5,672 nucleotides of DNA from Chthoniobacterales bacterium (lineage in GTDB: Bacteria > Verrucomicrobiota > Verrucomicrobiia > Chthoniobacterales > UBA6821). Of the stretch, positions 5,026-5,672 are shown piece by piece (position 1 is the stretch's first letter; each line of letters starts with the position of its first letter). The notes under the pieces are model-generated. The model ran no database searches. It worked only from the letters and a program-made list of their open reading frames with translations, and was not told the origin of the DNA. Location: positions 1 to 5,672 of the forward strand of contig JAIPKF010000109.1 in NCBI GenBank assembly GCA_021733705.1, given 5' to 3'. Both the position numbers and the translations under genes were made by a program.

Positions 5026-5672
5026 GATTTTTATTTTTATTGGAATAGGGTCTTAAAACGTCACATTGAGCTTCTTGGCGGTCATGTTTTTGAAAAAAAG
5101 GAATTTGTTTTTTCCATAATAAAAATGCATGCCAATGGATGAGTCCTATGATTCGAAGTGATAAAAAGGGATATTTTAAGAAATACCAGAGGATTCGCCT
5201 AGAAGAAAGTGGTCGTCTTTCTCCACGAATCGAGCTATGAAGAACGCGTTCAGCCTTTTCGTAACTATCTATATTGACATGCCATTTTTCTCCTGGCTCA
5301 CCTATTTTAAAGTCAAATTCGAGTCCTGGATCTGAGAATGGAGAGACATAAAAGTTCTTGGCTACCCTTCGGTGCCAGAATCCATGGAGATCACACGCAT
5401 CAACTAAAAAAAGCTTCATCTCCCGGAAGGTGTTCACCACTTCTGCAACAACAGCAAGAGTCTTCCCTTCTCTGGAGCGAATAAAATAGAATGAGACAGG
5501 ATTAAAGCCGTAACCAAGGACCCGTGGAAAAGTCATTAAGCAAATAGAGGTGTCCGGTGGGTATGTTTTTCCTTGTTTCTCAAGCCATGCAAGAAGGTTA
5601 GGAAGAATACCACCTGGAAGTTTGAGATTAATATGATCGGAATCATCGATAGAAAAAAGATTCCATCTATTA
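5018..5672 (-). CDS. DUF1365 family protein, N-terminus outside window
   Basis: The reading frame is open to the right edge, so the first part of this gene is missing; about 217 residues are visible of a family usually near 250. The Met at 5536 is internal: it lies in ICLMTFPRVLGYGFNPVSFY, which matches the family's conserved LGYxFNPVSFYY motif, and 45 in-frame codons precede it (NRWNLFSIDDSDHINLKLPG and onward). Other family marks are EVVNTFREMK, KNFYVSPFSD and the C-terminal RYP/LIHWHA-type segment, here KYPFLSLRIIGLIHWHAFLLWKKQIPFF. The biochemical role of DUF1365 is not established; it is regularly encoded next to Cfa-type methyltransferases and often beside a flavin-dependent oxidoreductase, which would be expected just off the right edge. 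It is the first visible gene of the operon and overlaps the next start by 8 bp. Confidence 0.92.
   Translation of the reverse strand, partial: NRWNLFSIDDSDHINLKLPGGILPNLLAWLEKQGKTYPPDTSICLMTFPRVLGYGFNPVSFYFIRSREGKTLAVVAEVVNTFREMKLFLVDACDLHGFWHRRVAKNFYVSPFSDPGLEFDFKIGEPGEKWHVNIDSYEKAERVLHSSIRGERRPLSSRRILWYFLKYPFLSLRIIGLIHWHAFLLWKKQIPFFQKHDRQEAQCDVLRPYSNKNKNHD

Larger units (their letters stand above)
1926..5672 (-). other. Lipid-modification operon: DUF1365, Cfa, DUF1295, Cfa-like
   Basis: Four genes run in one direction with no gaps: overlaps of 8 bp (5018-5025), 4 bp (3757-3760) and 4 bp (2969-2972). None of the three internal starts has a recognisable Shine-Dalgarno sequence, so downstream genes probably depend on ribosomes arriving from the upstream gene. 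The promoter and any further upstream members lie beyond the right edge. The gene content suggests modification of unsaturated acyl chains in the membrane by two distinct SAM-dependent enzymes together with a membrane reductase-like protein. Confidence 0.85.

Noticed and set aside
5018..5536. DUF1365 gene starting at the Met codon at 5536
   Set aside because: The frame stays open to the window edge, and this Met lies inside the conserved LGYxFNPVSFYY region, so the true start is outside.

Overview
The window most likely comes from a Verrucomicrobiota bacterium, probably of the Opitutia/Puniceicoccales type. This rests on the wording of the FabD sequence around its nucleophile elbow (GLSLGEF between two HAAAG copies), moderate GC content, and the lack of a Shine-Dalgarno sequence before any start codon in the window. 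The assignment is from recognition, not from a search.

Layout, left to right. (1) 1-677, minus strand: N-terminal three quarters of fabD, the malonyl-CoA:ACP transacylase, running off the left edge. (2) 678-1161: gene-free divergent region holding a possible degenerate repeat end, a 182-bp palindromic element (copy 1, 864-1045), a smaller inverted repeat and only weak promoter candidates. (3) 1162-1737, plus strand: an exported or lipid-anchored 191-residue protein of unknown function. (4) 1741-1922: copy 2 of the 182-bp element, exactly filling the gap between two convergent genes with 3 bp left on each side. (5) 1926-5672, minus strand: four overlapping genes transcribed right to left: DUF1365 protein (5' end beyond the window), a Cfa-type lipid methyltransferase, a DUF1295 membrane protein of the steroid 5-alpha-reductase-like family, and a second, different Cfa-like methyltransferase.

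The four-gene block is a lipid-modification operon. The overlaps (8, 4 and 4 bp) and absent ribosome binding sites point to translational coupling. The two methyltransferases probably modify unsaturated acyl chains with S-adenosylmethionine, and the DUF1295 protein may reduce an intermediate or product at the membrane. No product is established from the sequence.

The most unusual feature is the pair of 182-bp elements. Each is an exactly centred dyad (89-bp arm, 4-base loop, 89-bp arm). Their outer and middle parts are conserved, but the inner stem has a different sequence in each copy while remaining self-complementary. They lie in the same orientation around the 191-residue gene, so they bracket it like a removable cassette, and copy 2 sits where a bidirectional terminator would be expected.
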